Below, one piece after another: positions 63,916 to 64,000 of a stretch of DNA of 64,000 bases; position 1 is the stretch's first letter; each line of letters starts with the position of its first letter. Under the pieces are notes generated by a model. The model ran no database searches and was not told the DNA's origin. It worked only from the letters and a program-made list of their open reading frames with translations. A program made the translations under genes and the position numbers. Origin of the DNA: Paenibacillus sp. KS-LC4 (GTDB lineage Bacteria; Bacillota; Bacilli; Paenibacillales; Paenibacillaceae). The stretch lies in assembly GCF_036894955.1 (NCBI RefSeq), contig NZ_CP145905.1:1929501-1993500 (forward strand). Direction: 5' to 3'.

Positions 63916-64000
63916 ATGACAGCAACACAGAAAGTGCAGCAAAATCAAGCAGCAGCTGGCGAGCAGGCGGTGAAAAAAGCCGTCGTCGTATTTAGCGGAG
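63916..64000 (+). CDS. queC: 7-cyano-7-deazaguanine synthase, N-terminal part
   Basis: Only 28 residues are seen before the window ends. After a Gln/Ala-rich start of about 19 residues the KKAVVVFSG stretch matches the beginning of the QueC PP-loop (FSGGxDS). The preQ1-I riboswitch upstream fits, since QueC makes preQ0 in the queuosine pathway. The remaining que genes probably follow beyond the window. Confidence 0.85.
   Translation, partial: MTATQKVQQNQAAAGEQAVKKAVVVFSG

Overview
The window comes from a low-GC Gram-positive, spore-forming bacterium, most likely a Paenibacillus. The evidence is the strong GGAGG-type ribosome binding sites, frequent GTG and TTG starts, T-box leaders on tRNA synthetase operons, a preQ1-I riboswitch, and gene order. 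Relative to Bacillus subtilis, the window follows the yrv-yrr chromosome block: dtd, hisS-aspS, tcdA, rarA, cymR, cysteine desulfurase, mnmA, yrrD, yrrI, alaS, yrzL, ruvX, DUF1292, mltG, yrrN-yrrO and a PbpI-like penicillin-binding protein. Accessory segments interrupt this block. No rRNA or tRNA gene was seen, so the genus is an inference.

Layout. 1-7 kb: the end of dtd, a matrixin-type protease and its neighbour, a PhoP-box-like promoter with its own terminator, then T-box-controlled hisS-aspS and tcdA. 7-16 kb: a FusB-like EF-G-binding protein with an attenuation-type leader, rarA, a small membrane-protein gene bracketed by a 27-bp direct repeat, a DUF4362 lipoprotein, an FAH-family hydrolase, copC-copD, a CorC-like protein and mnmA. 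16-20.5 kb: cymR, an AT-rich kelch surface-protein gene, cysteine desulfurase, YrrD and a zinc-ribbon protein. 20.7-26.9 kb: a complete operon matching the B. subtilis sporulation killing factor (SKF) sactipeptide locus in gene order and content, including a 57-residue precursor gene. 27-31 kb: mntH and three AT-rich genes of unknown role. 31-40 kb: the yrrI-to-yrrO housekeeping block, with alaS under a T-box. 40-56 kb: chemotaxis receptor, glycosyltransferase, PBP, deacetylases, an ECF sigma/anti-sigma pair, ilvD, MarR regulator and a secreted protein. 56-62.5 kb: a BMP-type nucleoside ABC importer followed by a sulfite-oxidase-like protein and a nucleoside phosphorylase. 62.6-64 kb: an AIM24 protein and the start of queC behind a preQ1 riboswitch.

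The best candidate system is the SKF-like operon. Its core peptide is 26 residues with Cys at positions 1, 4 and 16, as in SKF. It has Leu at the position where SKF has the thioether-accepting Met12. The operon also carries the radical SAM enzyme, CPBP protease, ABC transporter, HEAT protein and thioredoxin-like protein. Upstream lie two 0A-box-like sites 10 bp apart.

The second unexplained signal is a roughly 95-bp double-hairpin repeat present five times, four of them directly 5' of a gene in the same orientation. Its stems are kept by paired base changes. Two copies form an inverted pair around the yrrI gene.
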